Program-made: the position numbers and the translations under genes
Source: Bacteroidales bacterium
GTDB lineage: Bacteria; Bacteroidota; Bacteroidia; Bacteroidales; GCA-2748055
Reading direction: 5' to 3'
DNA: 64,000 bases
Assembly: GCA_029210725.1 (NCBI GenBank)
Contig: JARGFM010000001.1
Coordinates: forward strand, 209,530-273,529
Shown: in pieces, positions 53,166-61,912 of the stretch
Position numbering within the stretch: the first letter of the stretch is position 1
Layout: each line of letters starts with the position of its first letter
Notes under the pieces: model-generated
What the model was told of the DNA's origin: nothing
The model's database searches: none
What the model saw: the letters and a program-made list of their open reading frames with translations, nothing else

Positions 53166-54191
53166 ATGAAGCAGATAATTATATCAGGAATTGCATGGAT
53201 GATCATGTTCCCCCTGCTAGGCCAGGAGATCGATACTGTTCCGGACCTTTCAAAAGATCCTTTGGCAGCTGAAGCTCCTGCCGTAGAGGAAGAACCAGCC
53301 CTGGAGGAAAACGCCGAGGCTCCTCAGGAAGAAAATACGGTCCGTGTAACGGGCAAAGTTAAAGTGATTGAAACCCCCGATAAATCCAGGGCTACTCTGG
53401 GAGAAAATGAAGTGTTTATCGTTGAAGAGAACGGGGATACCATGAAGGTGATCCTGGGTTCGCGTGGTATCAGCATTGTAGAAGGAGAGGAGGGAACAGA
53501 GATCAAAGTCATCGAGATGGATGATCCTCCCCAGAAATCAAATCAAAAGAAGAAAAAAAGATTCAGACCTCACTTTTCCGGACTGGAAGTGGGACTTAAC
53601 AATTTTGTTACTCCAGATTACTCCCTGACGCTGCCCCCGGAGGAAAGATATATGGATGTGAACACCGGGAAATCGTGGAACTGGAATGTAAATATTATCG
53701 ATTATGGATTTGGTCTGGGCACGGATAAAGTGGGTGTTGTATCGGGACTTGGATTCGAATTCATCAATTACAGTTTTGATGGTCAGAACAGCATCCGAAA
53801 GGACCCCGTTACCAGTGAAATCATGGCATATGTGCCGGATTATGCGGGAAACATCAGTAAATCGAAAATGAATATTACTTATCTGACAGCCCCTCTTTTG
53901 CTGGAATTTCAAATACCAGCCCCCCGGAAGAGGATTTATTTTTCAGCCGGTCTTATTGGAGGATTAAAGCTTTGGTCAAATACAAAAATGAAATATACAA
54001 TCAGCGGAGAAAAATCTAAAGAAAAGGTCAAAGGGGATTATAACCTGTCGCCTCTCCGCTGGGGTGTCACGGCGAGAGCCGGTTACAAAGCCCTGGGCTT
54101 CTATGCTACCTATTATATGACACCCCTCTTTGAAGCCGATCTCGGTCCGGAACTCTATCCCTTCAATATCGGACTTGCTTTTTCGTTTTAA
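53166..54191 (+). CDS. PorT-like outer-membrane beta-barrel with acidic linker
   Basis: A 341-residue exported protein. After the signal peptide comes an Ala/Glu/Pro-rich segment (about residues 30-57) and a small beta region (VRVTGKVKVIETPDKSRATLGENEVFIVEENG), then a basic KKKKRF patch and a C-terminal barrel of the Bacteroidota PorT-like/OMP_b-brl type ending YPFNIGLAFSF. It follows the giant receptor by 65 bases on the same strand and may be served by its transcript; a functional link is only suggested. Confidence 0.75.
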   Translation: MKQIIISGIAWMIMFPLLGQEIDTVPDLSKDPLAAEAPAVEEEPALEENAEAPQEENTVRVTGKVKVIETPDKSRATLGENEVFIVEENGDTMKVILGSRGISIVEGEEGTEIKVIEMDDPPQKSNQKKKKRFRPHFSGLEVGLNNFVTPDYSLTLPPEERYMDVNTGKSWNWNVNIIDYGFGLGTDKVGVVSGLGFEFINYSFDGQNSIRKDPVTSEIMAYVPDYAGNISKSKMNITYLTAPLLLEFQIPAPRKRIYFSAGLIGGLKLWSNTKMKYTISGEKSKEKVKGDYNLSPLRWGVTARAGYKALGFYATYYMTPLFEADLGPELYPFNIGLAFSF

Positions 54192-54213
54192 GGAAAACAT
54201 ACCCCCTGCCGTG

Positions 54214-54258
54214 AAGCCGGCCGCTACGGGATAGACCCGAATGCGGCCGGCTTTTTTT
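54214..54258 (+). terminator. Rho-independent terminator after the barrel protein gene
   Basis: AAGCCGGCCGC (54214-54224) pairs with GCGGCCGGCTT (54243-54253), an 11-bp GC-rich stem, followed by T to 54258. Confidence 0.92.
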
Positions 54259-54282
54259 GAATGGTGGCCTTTCCGAAAATAT

Positions 54283-54290
54283 TAACTTTG
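54283..54290 (+). promoter_or_regulatory. Candidate -7 element of pepE
   Basis: TAACTTTG matches TAnnTTTG and ends 25 bases before ATG 54315. It lies just after the terminator of the previous gene, as expected for a new transcript. Confidence 0.6.
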
Positions 54291-54314
54291 CTTCATAACT
54301 TAAAATTCCAACCT

Positions 54315-55022
54315 ATGAGACTGCTACTGATCAGCAATTCAACCAATGCCGGAGAAGCATACCTGGATTACCCGAAATTTCATATCCGTGATTTCCTCGG
54401 AAGCTCGCGTCTTAATTGCCTATTCCTTCCCTATGCCGGAGTCACCATCAGTTTTGATGATTATGAAGCCCGGGTAAAGGAGCGCTTTGCAGAAATCGGA
54501 CATGAGCTTAGCTCCATTCACCATGAGACCGATCCTGTGGCTGCCATTAAGCAGGCCGAGGCGATTGTGGTAGGAGGTGGAAACACTTTCCAGTTGATCA
54601 AGATGATACAGGAAAATGGATTGATCGGGCCGGTTAAAGAGAAAGTGCAGGCCGGAATCCCCTATGTGGGCTGGAGTGCCGGAAGCAACGTAAGCTGTCC
54701 AAGTATTAAGACGACCAATGATATGCCCATTCTCGAACCAGATAGCTTTCAGGCATTTAACCTGGTACCGTTCCAGATCAATCCGCACTATACCGATCTG
54801 AATCCCCCCGGACATGCAGGGGAAACCAGAGAGGACCGCATCATGGAATACCTGGCCGCCAATACCGGGGACACAGTCCTTGGCCTGAGAGAGGGATGCA
54901 TGCTTCGGGTGGAAGATAATCAGATGAGCCTGACCGGAAATCGGTCTGTCCGAATATTCAGGTTTAACCAGACACCGGTTGAGCTGGACCATACTTATGA
55001 TTTCAGTGAATTTCTGAACTAA
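54315..55022 (+). CDS. pepE: Dipeptidase E (alpha-aspartyl dipeptidase, S51)
   Basis: A 235-residue serine peptidase that splits dipeptides with N-terminal aspartate. The catalytic Ser121 is in GWSAGSNV, preceded by IVVGGGNTFQL, with a likely catalytic His in INPHYTD, matching Salmonella PepE. Cytoplasmic, no signal. ATG 54315 (MRLLLISNSTNAGE) is the family start. The AsmA-like gene begins 4 bases after it. Confidence 0.93.
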   Translation: MRLLLISNSTNAGEAYLDYPKFHIRDFLGSSRLNCLFLPYAGVTISFDDYEARVKERFAEIGHELSSIHHETDPVAAIKQAEAIVVGGGNTFQLIKMIQENGLIGPVKEKVQAGIPYVGWSAGSNVSCPSIKTTNDMPILEPDSFQAFNLVPFQINPHYTDLNPPGHAGETREDRIMEYLAANTGDTVLGLREGCMLRVEDNQMSLTGNRSVRIFRFNQTPVELDHTYDFSEFLN

Positions 55023-55025
55023 AAA

Positions 55026-57695
55026 ATGAAAAAGCGCTTAAAGATTTTTCTGGAGTACCTGTCGGCCTTTCTCCTGATTATACTCTTGCTGCTGACCATT
55101 GCCGGTGTGGTAGTGGTTAAGTTTTACGGGGAAGATCTCAAAGCCTTTGTCATGGAACAAATAAACCAGGGCCTCGACAGCAAAGTGGATGTAGAAGAGA
55201 TCCGGGTTAAAATTTTTCGGAAATTTCCCAATACCTCCATCCATCTGGAGGATGTTACCGTATGGTCCAGCCACAGATTCAATTCCCTGAATTTCAACGG
55301 ACCAGGTGCGGATACCCTGCTTAGCGCCAATGAAATCAATGTTACTTTTAATTTGATCGGACTGATCCGTAAAAAATACAATATCAGGCAGCTGGAAATT
55401 ACGGAAGGGGTTCTGCACCTTTACACAGACCAGGAGGGAGAAGTAAATTACAAGATAGTCTCAGGATCATCCGGAAAACAAAAAGATGCCGCCCCGGTGA
55501 ACCTGACAAACCTCAGAGTCAATGATTTTTCCATCATCCTGAACAACCAGGCAAAACAACTGGTCTCGACCGGAATCCTGAAGCGGATCGACCTCAACGG
55601 AAAGTTTTCCAAACGTAATACACAACTCAGGGGTTCTCTGACGGGATGGCTGGGAGAAATATCCAACAAAGGGGTTCTCTATGCCTCAAACAGAGAGCTT
55701 CAGGCTGAGCTTAACCTGGATGTCCGGGACTCTGTCTATACCATCAAATCGGGACATCTTCAGCTGGATCGCATTGTAGCCGACATGGATGGTCTTTTCA
55801 CTGTTCATCGGGGTGAGGGAATTGAAATGAACCTGTTTGCTGCTGCAAGGGATCTTGAAATACATGAGGTTCTCGATCTCCTGCCCAGTGAAATCAGCAA
55901 TCCCCTCCTGGGAATCAAAGGCAATGGGGTCCTTCAGCTTTACTCCAGGATTACAGGCATGGTCAGTTCCACCCTGACCCCTCAGATTGAAGCAGATTTT
56001 CAGACCACAAAAGCCAATTTATCCTGGGATAAACTGCCCTTCTCCCTGAAGAACCTGAATCTGAATGGCACCTATTCGAACGGAGGTGAATTTAATCCTG
56101 TTACCACTTCTTTAAATATTGAATCATTTTCTGCAGTTATCGGAAAAGACCACCTCTCTCTTAGCGGACGGATACATAACTTTTACGATCCCGATTTCTC
56201 CTTCAAACTTCAGGGAGATATCCATCCCGAACAGTGGCTTCAGTGGTACAGGCAAATTCCCCTGGATAAAGTGGAAGGAACCATTATCAGCGACGTAAGG
56301 GTGTCCGGCACCTATGACCGGCTTAAGCCAAAGGGTCAGAAATTTCTGGCTTTTGATTTTGCGGGGGGGCTATCCTTAAAAGATGCCATGTTCCGGATTC
56401 ATAAAGACGATATTCCTTTTAGCAATCTGAATGGCACCATTCACATAGAGAATGATTTCTGGGAACCCTCCATTTCCGGTTTAGTTGGGAAAAGTGATTT
56501 TAATATTTCCGGTTCAGGCCTGAACCTGCTTTCCTTTCTGCTGAAGAAAGAGGAGTCCCTGGTGGCCTCTGCAAGCCTTCGTACCAATTACTTTGACCTG
56601 AAAGAAATCATCGATAATTTTTCCCGAACCGACAAGGAGGAAAACAGGTCCGTACGCTTTCCTCAAAAGCTCAACCTGAAACTTGATTTTGTGATTAACA
56701 ATCTTTTAATGAAGCGTTTCGAGGCCAGCAAGGTCAGAGGAGTCGCCACCTATGATTCTCCCGTATTAATGGTGGACTCCCTGTCCATGCAAACCACAGA
56801 TGGAACCCTTAAAGGAGACTATCTAATCGCCCAGGGACAGGAAGGCGATATCTATGTCAATGTCAATTCAACACTATATAACCTGGACATTCAGAAACTC
56901 TTTTATTCCTTTAATAACTTTGGACAGAACCAGCTTACACAGGATCATCTGAAGGGAAGCATTTCCGGAAACTGTAAGTTCTCGTCCACTTTCGATTCCA
57001 CTTTCGCCATCCGAAAAGAAACCATTCTTAGTGAAAACAGTGTTACCATAAGAGATGGGGAACTGAAGAGTTTTTCTCCCATTATGGCTCTCTCCCGCTT
57101 TATTGAGGTGGAGGAGCTTCAGAATATCCAATTTGAGACTTTGGAGAACAATATCCTTATCCGGAATGAGCGGGTCATTATTCCCTCCATGGATATCCAC
57201 ACCAATGCACTGAACATGTCCGCCTCAGGAACGCATCACTTCAATAACCATTATGATTATCGTCTACGGCTCAGACTATCTGAATTACTTTATAACAAAG
57301 CACGACGCGCCAGAAACAGTGAATTTCAAATGGCCGAAGATGATTCCGATACCCGCGTTCTTTTTCTGAAAATAAGTAACGATGGTTCCGGAGCTCAGGT
57401 GGAAATGGACAGAGAGAAGACTGCCGAAAAGATTCGTGAGGATCTCGACCAGGAAAAAAAGGAACTGAAATTAATCCTGAAAGAAGAACTGGGGCTATTT
57501 AAGAATGATGAAACATTGATTGACAGAAATGATTCGCTGATAGTCCGGGATGAATCCTTTACATTTGAGTTTTCAGAAAAACCTGATAGTTCAGGCGCTG
57601 AAAGTAAACTGGAGGATCGACGCAGACGCAATAAAAGAGTGGAGGTGGATACCATTCAGAAAAAACCCGCTGTGAAATTCGTAATTGATGAATAA
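55026..57695 (+). CDS. Large AsmA-like membrane-anchored protein
   Basis: An 889-residue protein with an N-terminal membrane helix (FLLIILLLLTIAGVVVVKFYG) and a long beta-rich body. DEINVTFNLIGLI-type segments near the start (SANEINVTFNLIGLIRKKYNIRQLEI) and the C-terminal GELKSFSPIMALSRFIEVEELQNIQFETLENN are typical of AsmA/TamB-like proteins thought to carry lipids across the periplasm. The last 100 residues are charged and partly disordered (KTAEKIREDLDQEKKELKLIL; RRRRNKRVE). It overlaps no neighbour but lies 4 bases after pepE and 2 bases before the kinase gene. Confidence 0.85.
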   Translation: MKKRLKIFLEYLSAFLLIILLLLTIAGVVVVKFYGEDLKAFVMEQINQGLDSKVDVEEIRVKIFRKFPNTSIHLEDVTVWSSHRFNSLNFNGPGADTLLSANEINVTFNLIGLIRKKYNIRQLEITEGVLHLYTDQEGEVNYKIVSGSSGKQKDAAPVNLTNLRVNDFSIILNNQAKQLVSTGILKRIDLNGKFSKRNTQLRGSLTGWLGEISNKGVLYASNRELQAELNLDVRDSVYTIKSGHLQLDRIVADMDGLFTVHRGEGIEMNLFAAARDLEIHEVLDLLPSEISNPLLGIKGNGVLQLYSRITGMVSSTLTPQIEADFQTTKANLSWDKLPFSLKNLNLNGTYSNGGEFNPVTTSLNIESFSAVIGKDHLSLSGRIHNFYDPDFSFKLQGDIHPEQWLQWYRQIPLDKVEGTIISDVRVSGTYDRLKPKGQKFLAFDFAGGLSLKDAMFRIHKDDIPFSNLNGTIHIENDFWEPSISGLVGKSDFNISGSGLNLLSFLLKKEESLVASASLRTNYFDLKEIIDNFSRTDKEENRSVRFPQKLNLKLDFVINNLLMKRFEASKVRGVATYDSPVLMVDSLSMQTTDGTLKGDYLIAQGQEGDIYVNVNSTLYNLDIQKLFYSFNNFGQNQLTQDHLKGSISGNCKFSSTFDSTFAIRKETILSENSVTIRDGELKSFSPIMALSRFIEVEELQNIQFETLENNILIRNERVIIPSMDIHTNALNMSASGTHHFNNHYDYRLRLRLSELLYNKARRARNSEFQMAEDDSDTRVLFLKISNDGSGAQVEMDREKTAEKIREDLDQEKKELKLILKEELGLFKNDETLIDRNDSLIVRDESFTFEFSEKPDSSGAESKLEDRRRRNKRVEVDTIQKKPAVKFVIDE

Positions 57696-57697
57696 GC

Positions 57698-58870
57698 GTG
57701 AAAAATTACAATAGGCCTAACATATACACCAAAAAACAGCGCTGGAAGCAGATTCTTTTTCTGTCCGCCATTTTAATTGGTTTGAGCTCCCTTTTGTACA
57801 CCAGTAAACTGGTAAACGACATTGAAATAACCGAAAGGAAAAAAATGGAGTTATGGGCCGAAGCGGTTGGTATTGTGAACAGTGCAGACCTGGAAACTGA
57901 ACTGGCCTTCCCCTTCTCGGTCATAGAAAATAATACGCATATCCCTGTCATACTGACCAGTGCAGAAGGCGAAATTCTGAGTCATAAAAACCTGGATTCC
58001 ATAAAAGCAGAGAATCCGAAGTACCTCTATAAGCAACTTGAACATGCGCGCGAAGAGAACGATTCCCTGCTGATCAACCTGGGTACAGCAGAATATCAGC
58101 TTCTGTTTTACCGCGACTCCTTCCTGCTCCGGCAGTTAATTTTCTTCCCCTATGTGCAACTGGGAGTGATTGTTTTGTTCATTCTGGTATCCTACATGGC
58201 ATTCAGTATTTCAAGGAAGGCTGAACAAAACGAAGTCTGGAACGGACTCTCCAAGGAGACGGCCCATCAACTGGGAACACCTCTCACTTCCATAATAGGC
58301 TGGATGGAGCTGCTTAAGGAAGCGGATCTGGATCCCTCCATGATCAGTGACATGCAAAAAGACACCTCCAGGCTGGAAAAGATCACCAGCCGGTTTTCAA
58401 AGATCGGTTCCAGACCCGCACTTCAGGATTCCGACCTGAGTGCCGTTCTGAAGGAGAGTCTGGATTATATGAAAAACAGGGGACCAAAAAGCATTGACTA
58501 TCTCCTGGACCTGCCCGCTAAACCGATCAACATTAAGCTCAGTGAAACCCTTTTTGAATGGGTAATTGAAAACCTGCTAAAAAATGCCATGGATGCCATC
58601 GAGGGAAAAGGCCGGATCATACTGCATGCCGTGGAGATCGAGAACAGTGTGATAGTCGATGTGGAAGATACCGGCAAGGGAATTGCAAAATCCAGGTTCC
58701 GGACCATATTTAAACCGGGTTTTACCACCAAAAAGCGGGGATGGGGCCTGGGTCTATCCCTTTCAAAGCGTATTATAGAATCTTATCACGATGGGAAAAT
58801 TTTTGTGCTGTCATCTGACCCCCAGGATTCTACCATTATCCGGATCATTCTGAAAAAGAACCTGGCTTAA
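57698..58870 (+). CDS. Orphan sensor histidine kinase
   Basis: A 390-residue kinase with two membrane helices (ILFLSAILIGLSSLLYT and QLIFFPYVQLGVIVLFILVSYMAF) around a periplasmic sensor of about 100 residues. The H box is KETAHQLGTPLTSIIGW with His190, followed by an N box (ENLLKNAMDAIEGKG), DTGKGI and GWGLGLSLSKRI. The start is GTG 57698, 2 bases after the AsmA-like stop. No response regulator is adjacent; the stand-alone receiver at 28674 is one candidate. Its end overlaps the convergent U32 gene by 4 bases. Confidence 0.88.
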   Translation: MKNYNRPNIYTKKQRWKQILFLSAILIGLSSLLYTSKLVNDIEITERKKMELWAEAVGIVNSADLETELAFPFSVIENNTHIPVILTSAEGEILSHKNLDSIKAENPKYLYKQLEHAREENDSLLINLGTAEYQLLFYRDSFLLRQLIFFPYVQLGVIVLFILVSYMAFSISRKAEQNEVWNGLSKETAHQLGTPLTSIIGWMELLKEADLDPSMISDMQKDTSRLEKITSRFSKIGSRPALQDSDLSAVLKESLDYMKNRGPKSIDYLLDLPAKPINIKLSETLFEWVIENLLKNAMDAIEGKGRIILHAVEIENSVIVDVEDTGKGIAKSRFRTIFKPGFTTKKRGWGLGLSLSKRIIESYHDGKIFVLSSDPQDSTIIRIILKKNLA

Positions 58871-60111
58871 GACCGGGACACCAGTTTATAGACTTTATCC
58901 GAGCGCCTCACTAGCTGTTCGACGGGAAAAGAACATTTCTCCCCCTTGCCGGCCGTCTGGCAGCTTATATCGCCGACCCTTAATTCCTTCACCGTAGTTT
59001 CGATGGCTCCCGTGCTGGGGCCTGTAATTACGATGTTATCTCCCACATTCAGGCTGCCGGTCTCTATCAGTATTTCAGCCACTCCGATCCTGTCAAAATA
59101 GTTGGTCCCTTTACCAATGTAAACCTTCTTTAAGGTCGCCTGTGAACCGTAAGTCTCACTCCATTCACCCAATCTCTGCCCCAGATAATAACCGTCCCAG
59201 AAACCTCTGTTAAAGACGGTGGCCAGGCGCTGATCCCAGGCCTCGATTTTCTGTCGGGTGCAGGTATTATTTACATAAGCATGAATCGCCTCATCGTAAC
59301 ACGAGGCCACGGTTTTGACATATTCAGGGGACCGGGCCCTTCCCTCGATCTTCAGAACCGAAACTCCAGCATCCAGAATCTTATTTAAAAAATGTATGGT
59401 CTTCAGATCCTTGGGCGACATGATATATTCATTGTCAATATCCAGTTCTACCTCCCGGTCCTTATCGGTCACTCTGTAGCCCCGCCGGCATACCTGGAAA
59501 CAGTTTCCCCGGTTGGCCGACTGCTTGTGCTCATGCAGGCTCAGGTAACATTTTCCTGAAATGGCCATACACAGTGCGCCATGAATAAACATCTCCAGGC
59601 GGACGGGCTTCCCGGATGGCCCTAAAATTGCTTCCCGTTCAATGGCTTCAGATATCTCATTGACCTGCTCCAGGTTCAACTCCCTGGCCAGTACGGCCAC
59701 CTCCCCGAAATGCGAATAAAACTTCAGGGTTTCAATGTTGCTGATATTCAACTGGGTTGAAAGATGAACCCTGGCACCTGCACTTTTGCAATATTGCAAC
59801 ACCGACTGATCTGAAGCGATGATGGCATCTACTTCATGCTTTAATGCAAGGTCGATGATTTTACGCATCAGGATCAATTCATCGTTATAGACCACGGTGT
59901 TGACAGTGAGATATGCTTTCAGTTGCAGGTCCCTGGCCCGGGCAACAATTTGAGGAAGATCTTCAGCCTTAAAGTTGGCAGAAGAGCGGGCACGCATATT
60001 CAGCTGCTCAATCCCAAAATAGATGGCATCTGCATTTCCCTGCCCCGCAGCGGTCAGCGAATCATAACTCCCGGCAGGAGCCAGCAACTCAATATCCTCT
60101 CTCTTTTTCAT
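58867..60111 (-). CDS. U32-family protein, TrhP-like (tRNA U34 hydroxylation)
   Basis: A 414-residue U32 protein. The TIM-barrel start ELLAPAGSYDSLTAAGQGNADAIYFG and the cysteine set in HGALCMAISGKCYLS and SANRGNCFQVCRR are the marks of the U32 group; the C-terminal small barrel is present. Family members include TrhP, which makes 5-hydroxyuridine at tRNA position 34, and collagenase-like peptidases. The neighbour MnmH also modifies U34, which favours the tRNA role. Its ATG (60111) lies within the end of mnmH, a 23-base overlap. Confidence 0.86.
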   Translation of the reverse strand: MKKREDIELLAPAGSYDSLTAAGQGNADAIYFGIEQLNMRARSSANFKAEDLPQIVARARDLQLKAYLTVNTVVYNDELILMRKIIDLALKHEVDAIIASDQSVLQYCKSAGARVHLSTQLNISNIETLKFYSHFGEVAVLARELNLEQVNEISEAIEREAILGPSGKPVRLEMFIHGALCMAISGKCYLSLHEHKQSANRGNCFQVCRRGYRVTDKDREVELDIDNEYIMSPKDLKTIHFLNKILDAGVSVLKIEGRARSPEYVKTVASCYDEAIHAYVNNTCTRQKIEAWDQRLATVFNRGFWDGYYLGQRLGEWSETYGSQATLKKVYIGKGTNYFDRIGVAEILIETGSLNVGDNIVITGPSTGAIETTVKELRVGDISCQTAGKGEKCSFPVEQLVRRSDKVYKLVSRS

Positions 60112-61120
60112 ATTGCATCAATCGTTCTGCATTCTTTAGCGGATCTAAATCCCCGGACGAAAGAATCTGATACTTTTCATGGTTTTTCTCCAGGGAGTGC
60201 ATATAGGCTTTATCATAGTAAGAAAGTGTAATCATAGCCGTCTGAAAGTAATCTTCCCGGTCGACAGATTCCAGGGCTTCCTTTGTCTGTTTCCCTCCCA
60301 GTCTTTTTTCAATCTTCAATATACATGATTTTAAGGCTTCCTGTTCATATTTTGCATAGTCGCTTACCAGATGTAAGGCCCTCTGTTCACGTGGGATATC
60401 CAGAAAGATCATCCTGGATTCCTTCATTCTTGAATACAGCTCCACGGGAATCACACACCTGCCTACGTTTCGGCTCTCATCTTCAATCCAGGTTACTTTT
60501 CCCGGGTCGAGTAACAACATTTCCAGGCATAACTCATTCTCAAACTGCTCGGTTGTGGGCTGTTCAATTTCACCCAGAGCGCCAAAGGCTGAACCTTTAT
60601 GATGCGCCAGGCCCTCCAGGTCGATCACCTGCTCCCCGCTCTGACCCAGATGATGCAGAATGGCCGTTTTCCCACTACCGGTCCGCCCGCCCAGGACCAG
60701 CAGGTTCAGGGGACGTTCCAGCACTTCTCTGACATAGGCCCGGTAGGTTTTATAACCTCCTTCAAGCAGATAACAGGTCAAACCCAGGGTTTCAAAAAGC
60801 CAGACCATACTTTTGCTTCGCATCCCTCCCCGCCAGCAGTGTACCAGCAAGGTCCTTTTCTTACCGGCAATCCGCTCCCCCTCCTTGGCCAGTTTAACCA
60901 GCTTTTTTCCCGCAAAGTCAAGCCCTGCATACATGGCTGCCTCTTTGTTCACCTGTTTATAAGCAGTTCCTACGACTTTTCTTTCGTGATCGTCAAACAG
61001 TGGAATATTAACAGCTCCAGGTATATGTCCCTGTTGAAACTCCAAAGGGGCACGGACATCAATGACCGGGAACCTGGCTGAAAGGGAGATAAAGGACTCA
61101 ATGTTTAACAGTTCAGCCAT
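60089..61120 (-). CDS. mnmH: tRNA 2-selenouridine synthase (rhodanese plus P-loop)
   Basis: A 343-residue two-domain enzyme. The rhodanese domain carries Cys95 in VHCWRGGMRS, and the P-loop domain carries GGRTGSGKT (144-152). MnmH/SelU replaces the 2-thio group of U34 in certain tRNAs with selenium, via a geranylated intermediate. Selenium donor genes (selD) are not in the window, so selenium use by the host is only suggested. It sits 20 bases after the AIM24-like gene and overlaps the U32 gene. Confidence 0.93.
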   Translation of the reverse strand: MAELLNIESFISLSARFPVIDVRAPLEFQQGHIPGAVNIPLFDDHERKVVGTAYKQVNKEAAMYAGLDFAGKKLVKLAKEGERIAGKKRTLLVHCWRGGMRSKSMVWLFETLGLTCYLLEGGYKTYRAYVREVLERPLNLLVLGGRTGSGKTAILHHLGQSGEQVIDLEGLAHHKGSAFGALGEIEQPTTEQFENELCLEMLLLDPGKVTWIEDESRNVGRCVIPVELYSRMKESRMIFLDIPREQRALHLVSDYAKYEQEALKSCILKIEKRLGGKQTKEALESVDREDYFQTAMITLSYYDKAYMHSLEKNHEKYQILSSGDLDPLKNAERLMQYEKERGY

Positions 61121-61140
61121 GTCCGGAAAATGAAAATGCT

Positions 61141-61908
61141 TTACCGTTCAAGAAAATTGTTCAACAGGGAGCTACCCTCCTTTCTCACATTTTTTCCATA
61201 GGGTGAAATAGCCTGGATCAGCTTCCTGATGGGCATGGACTGAAGCCATACCGTTCCGGTTCCACTCAGTGTGGCCAGGAAAATACCCTCCCCGCCAAAA
61301 ATCATGGAACGCAGATTTCCGGAGGTTTCGATATTAAAATCGATGCCCGGAGTATATCCCACGACACAGCCTGTATCAATCTTCAGACTTTCATTGGTCA
61401 GATGTCTTTCAATAACGGTACCTCCGGCATGCATAAATGCCTTTCCGTCCCCTTCCAGCTTTTGCAGAATAAAACCTTCTCCGCCAACCAGCCCGGTACC
61501 AATCCTCCGGTTCAGGGTAATGGAGACTTTTGTTCCTTTGGCGGCACATAAAAATCCATCCTTCTGCACGATCAGGGAACCTCCCAGTGATGACAATTCC
61601 AGGGGAATAATCTTTCCAGGGTAGGGGGCTGCAAATGCTACCTTCTGTTTAGTGCTGCCCTGATTGGTAAAATGAGTAATAAGCAGGGATTCACCGGTAA
61701 GAACACGGGAGCCTGCCGAGAGGAGTTTTCCCATAAGTCCCTGGTTGGGATCTGATCCGTCGCCCATTTTTGTATCAAACACAATCTGGCTGTCCATATA
61801 CATCATGGTGCCGGCTTCCGCAATAACGGTTTCACGGGGATCCAATTCAATTTCAACCAGCTGGATATCATCTCCGATAATCCTGTAATCTAAATCATGT
61901 GAACGCAT
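61141..61908 (-). CDS. AIM24/TIGR00266 family protein
   Basis: A 255-residue beta-rich protein of the AIM24 family: [25 protein letters not shown] at the start, [25 protein letters not shown] and [22 protein letters not shown] later. The family is widespread and of unknown role in bacteria. It starts 4 bases after the end of the hybrid kinase gene. Confidence 0.88.
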   Translation of the reverse strand: MRSHDLDYRIIGDDIQLVEIELDPRETVIAEAGTMMYMDSQIVFDTKMGDGSDPNQGLMGKLLSAGSRVLTGESLLITHFTNQGSTKQKVAFAAPYPGKIIPLELSSLGGSLIVQKDGFLCAAKGTKVSITLNRRIGTGLVGGEGFILQKLEGDGKAFMHAGGTVIERHLTNESLKIDTGCVVGYTPGIDFNIETSGNLRSMIFGGEGIFLATLSGTGTVWLQSMPIRKLIQAISPYGKNVRKEGSSLLNNFLER

Positions 61909-61912
61909 GAAG

